This document shows, one piece after another, positions 5,507-6,901 of a stretch of DNA of 6,901 bases. Numbering within the stretch: the first letter of the stretch is position 1; each line of letters starts with the position of its first letter. The notes below the pieces were generated by a model. That model was not told the origin of the DNA. It was given only the letters and a program-made list of their open reading frames with translations, and ran no database searches. The position numbers and the translations under genes are program-made. This DNA is from JBBFMJ01 sp037441225 (lineage in GTDB: Bacteria; Acidobacteriota; Thermoanaerobaculia; UBA2201). The stretch covers positions 1 to 6,901 of the forward strand of contig JBBISU010000130.1 of the NCBI GenBank assembly GCA_037441225.1, read 5' to 3'.

Positions 5507-6663
5507 TTTAATTTTTTAGATTCTAAAAAATTTCCATAAAAAGATAACAATATCTTTTCTGCATTTTGCCAGTTGTATTTTTCCTGAAATAATCTTTTAG
5601 AGTTATCCTGACATTTTTTCAAATTTTCAATATTTTCAAAAAAATTCAAGGCATTCACAATTTCTTCTTTCTCTGGCTTTTGTACTAAAAAGCCAAGTCC
5701 TTCTTTTTCAACAATTTCACCTATTTCACCTACATTTTTTGTTGCAATTAGTGCTTTACCACCTGCTAATGCTTCAAACAATTTATTGGGGGCAGAATAA
5801 AAACTATTTTTATTTTCTTCATTTAAACAATAATATATAATATCTGAAATAACTGTGATTTTTGGAATATCTTCTTCGGGAACCTTTCCTAAAAACAAAA
5901 TATGCTTATAATTTGAAGTAATTTTTTCTATAAGTTTTTCTTCTGAACCCATACCTGCCAAAATTAAATAAAACTCTTTTTTATTCTTTAAAACATCAAC
6001 TAAGGGTAATATATTTCTCTTTTTATACAAACCTCCTGTATATGAAATCACAATTTTATTATTTTCAACACCATATTTTATTTTAATTTCTTTTATTTCT
6101 TCCTCTGAAAAATCAAAGTCCTTTTTATCTTTCCAGTTACCAACAATAACTATATTTTTTCCGCCTTTCTCTACTAATGCTTTTGCCAATCTTTCTCCAA
6201 CTGTAATTATGCCATCGCATCTTTTAATAAGAAATTTTTCTAACTTCCTTATAAAAAAAACAAACCAAGTAGGCAGGTTTTCCTCAAGCATATCAGGATA
6301 ACTTTCATGAGAATCGTATATTAATTTAACTTTTCTTTTTTTTGAAATAATATATCCAGCAGGGAGTGTATCTAAATCATGGCAATGAACAAAGTCAAAG
6401 GATAGTTTTTTTGAAATCTTAATGCAATCATACCAAAAAAGAATAATCTTAAAAATTTTTTTTAAGCCTTCTGCTGTGCCACTTCTGATGGTAGAAAAAT
6501 AAACTTTATAATTTTCATCAGGAGTTTTTATTTCTTCCTTTTCTCTATTCCAAGCAATAATAGAGACATCATAAGCATTGCTTGAGAGTGTCTTTGCCTC
6601 TTTTTTTACCCTTGGATCGTATATAAAATTATTTGATAAAAGCATTAAAATTGATTTCTTCAA
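5503..6663 (-). CDS. GT4-type glycosyltransferase (GT-B fold)
   Basis: This is a 386-residue retaining glycosyltransferase of the GT-B type, expected to move a sugar from a nucleotide donor to a lipid-linked glycan at the inner face of the membrane. The N-terminal acceptor domain has DPRVKKEAKTL (16-26), typical of this GT4 subgroup, then HCHDLDTLPAG (93-103) and YDSHE (116-120). The C-terminal donor domain has YTGGLYKKR (208-216), GMGSE (237-241) and APNKLFEALAGGKALIAT (291-308), the nucleotide-sugar site containing the conserved Glu of the E-x7-E region. Length is normal for the family. Translation starts at TTG, supported by a strong upstream Shine-Dalgarno site. The stop TGA overlaps the next gene's ATG as ATGA, so the two glycosyltransferases are probably translationally coupled. 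The last codons also form an 11-base inverted repeat. Donor and acceptor sugars cannot be read from the sequence. Confidence 0.9.
   Translation of the reverse strand: MKKSILMLLSNNFIYDPRVKKEAKTLSSNAYDVSIIAWNREKEEIKTPDENYKVYFSTIRSGTAEGLKKIFKIILFWYDCIKISKKLSFDFVHCHDLDTLPAGYIISKKRKVKLIYDSHESYPDMLEENLPTWFVFFIRKLEKFLIKRCDGIITVGERLAKALVEKGGKNIVIVGNWKDKKDFDFSEEEIKEIKIKYGVENNKIVISYTGGLYKKRNILPLVDVLKNKKEFYLILAGMGSEEKLIEKITSNYKHILFLGKVPEEDIPKITVISDIIYYCLNEENKNSFYSAPNKLFEALAGGKALIATKNVGEIGEIVEKEGLGFLVQKPEKEEIVNALNFFENIENLKKCQDNSKRLFQEKYNWQNAEKILLSFYGNFLESKKLK
5510..5532 (-). repeat. Perfect 11-bp inverted repeat just upstream of a start codon
   Basis: The arms AATTTTTTAGA (5510-5520) and TCTAAAAAATT (5522-5532) are exact reverse complements around one central base. 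As RNA this gives a stem of about 10 pairs with a 3-base loop, closed by a single G-C pair. It lies in the last codons of the upstream glycosyltransferase and ends 3 bases before the ATG at 5504-5506, occupying the place where a Shine-Dalgarno site would be; none is visible there. It lacks the G+C-rich stem and following U tract of an intrinsic terminator. A role in coupling translation of the two genes is inference. Confidence 0.6.
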
Positions 6664-6670
6664 GAAATTT

Positions 6671-6678
6671 CTCCTCTT
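6671..6678 (-). promoter_or_regulatory. Ribosome binding site that fixes a TTG start
   Basis: On the minus strand this reads AAGAGGAG, a near-perfect Shine-Dalgarno sequence. Seven bases separate it from the TTG at 6661-6663. It is the reason to accept the unusual TTG start of the glycosyltransferase rather than a later ATG (codon 7), which would cut the first beta strand of the fold. Confidence 0.8.
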
Positions 6679-6684
6679 AAATAA

Positions 6685-6901
6685 TTATGAAACTTCAAGA
6701 TATTTAACATAGCAAATTGATTTCTTCTCTCTAAAAAGTTCCTTCCAACCCATCTTTTCATAAAAAGCAATTGCTCTTTTATTCTTATCCCTAACAGTTA
6801 AAGTAACTATTTTTTTACCTCTCTTCTTTGCTTCTTCTAAGAACAGATCATTTAATTTTTTTGCCACTCCTTTGCCCTGATATTCTGGTATTACAGCAAT
6901 T
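6685..6901 (-). CDS. GNAT-family N-acetyltransferase, C-terminal part (5' end outside window)
   Basis: This is the last 71 codons and the TAA stop of a gene whose start lies beyond the right edge. The reading frame is open to the edge and begins IAVIPEYQGKGVAKKL, the GNAT motif A: a beta strand, then the Q/R-x-x-G-x-G/A loop (QGKGVA) that binds the acetyl-CoA pyrophosphate. Further on, the RDKNKRAIAFYEKMGW segment is the family's motif B, with the typical N-x-x-A-I-x-x-Y-x-x-x-G-F/W pattern. Such enzymes transfer an acyl group from acyl-CoA to an amine. A GTG inside this frame at 6865-6867 could pass for a start, but motif A lies upstream of it, so it is internal. The stop is 21 bases before the next gene. 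The context suggests an amino-sugar or sugar-precursor N-acyltransferase, but the substrate cannot be read from this fragment, and it may be an unrelated protein acetyltransferase. Confidence 0.85.
   Translation of the reverse strand, partial: IAVIPEYQGKGVAKKLNDLFLEEAKKRGKKIVTLTVRDKNKRAIAFYEKMGWKELFREKKSICYVKYLEVS

Noticed and set aside
6685..6867. A free-standing 60-residue protein starting at GTG 6867
   Set aside because: The frame stays open to the window edge, and the residues before the GTG complete GNAT motif A, so this is the tail of a larger gene.
1..6901. Alternative genetic code with TGA read as an amino acid
   Set aside because: TGA ends three genes exactly where the next gene starts (ATGA at 861, 3015 and 5503), and family motifs end in the expected places, so TGA is a stop.
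1..6901. CRISPR arrays, insertion sequences, tRNA/rRNA genes or a defence system
   Set aside because: I found no regularly spaced repeats, no transposase or integrase motifs, and almost no non-coding space. All genes fit glycan biosynthesis.

Overview
The window is a compact, single-strand stretch of a bacterial surface-glycan biosynthesis locus. Every gene I can support lies on the minus strand, so transcription runs from position 6901 towards 1. The DNA is strongly AT-rich (roughly 25-30% G+C by eye) and even in composition throughout. Shine-Dalgarno sites of the GGAG/AGGA type, use of ATG, GTG and TTG starts, use of TAA, TAG and TGA stops, and a PglC-like phosphoglycosyl transferase all point to a bacterium with the standard code. 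I cannot name a phylum; an uncultured AT-rich lineage is possible but unproven.

Layout in transcription order: the 3' end of a GNAT acetyltransferase (6685-6901, cut by the window edge); two GT4-type glycosyltransferases (5503-6663 and 4295-5506); a PIG-L/LmbE-type N-deacetylase (3635-4291); a short monotopic phosphoglycosyl transferase (3015-3644); an NAD-dependent epimerase/dehydratase-family enzyme (2065-3018); a PLP-dependent DegT/DnrJ/EryC1/StrS sugar aminotransferase (861-2072); a WbqC-like protein (157-864); and the first 42 codons of a second DegT-family aminotransferase (1-126, GTG start, running off the window). No stretch without a gene exceeds about 30 bases.

The junctions are very tight: three ATGA stop/start overlaps, overlaps of 8 and 10 bases, and gaps of 3, 21 and 30 bases. 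This looks like one polycistronic, translationally coupled unit. I see no promoter, terminator, mobile element, RNA gene or CRISPR array.

Inferred working model: the epimerase-family enzyme and the aminotransferases make a nucleotide-linked amino sugar. The phosphoglycosyl transferase loads the first sugar phosphate onto a polyprenyl phosphate carrier, and the two GT4 enzymes extend it. The PIG-L enzyme exposes a free amine by removing an N-acetyl group, and GNAT and/or WbqC may decorate amines. The 4,6-dehydratase that normally feeds such aminotransferases, and any flippase, polymerase or ligase, are not in this window. The points most worth a second look are WbqC sitting between two aminotransferases, the deacetylase overlapping the phosphoglycosyl transferase, and two junctions (near 3030 and 5520) with RNA-level structure that could couple or even fuse neighbouring products.
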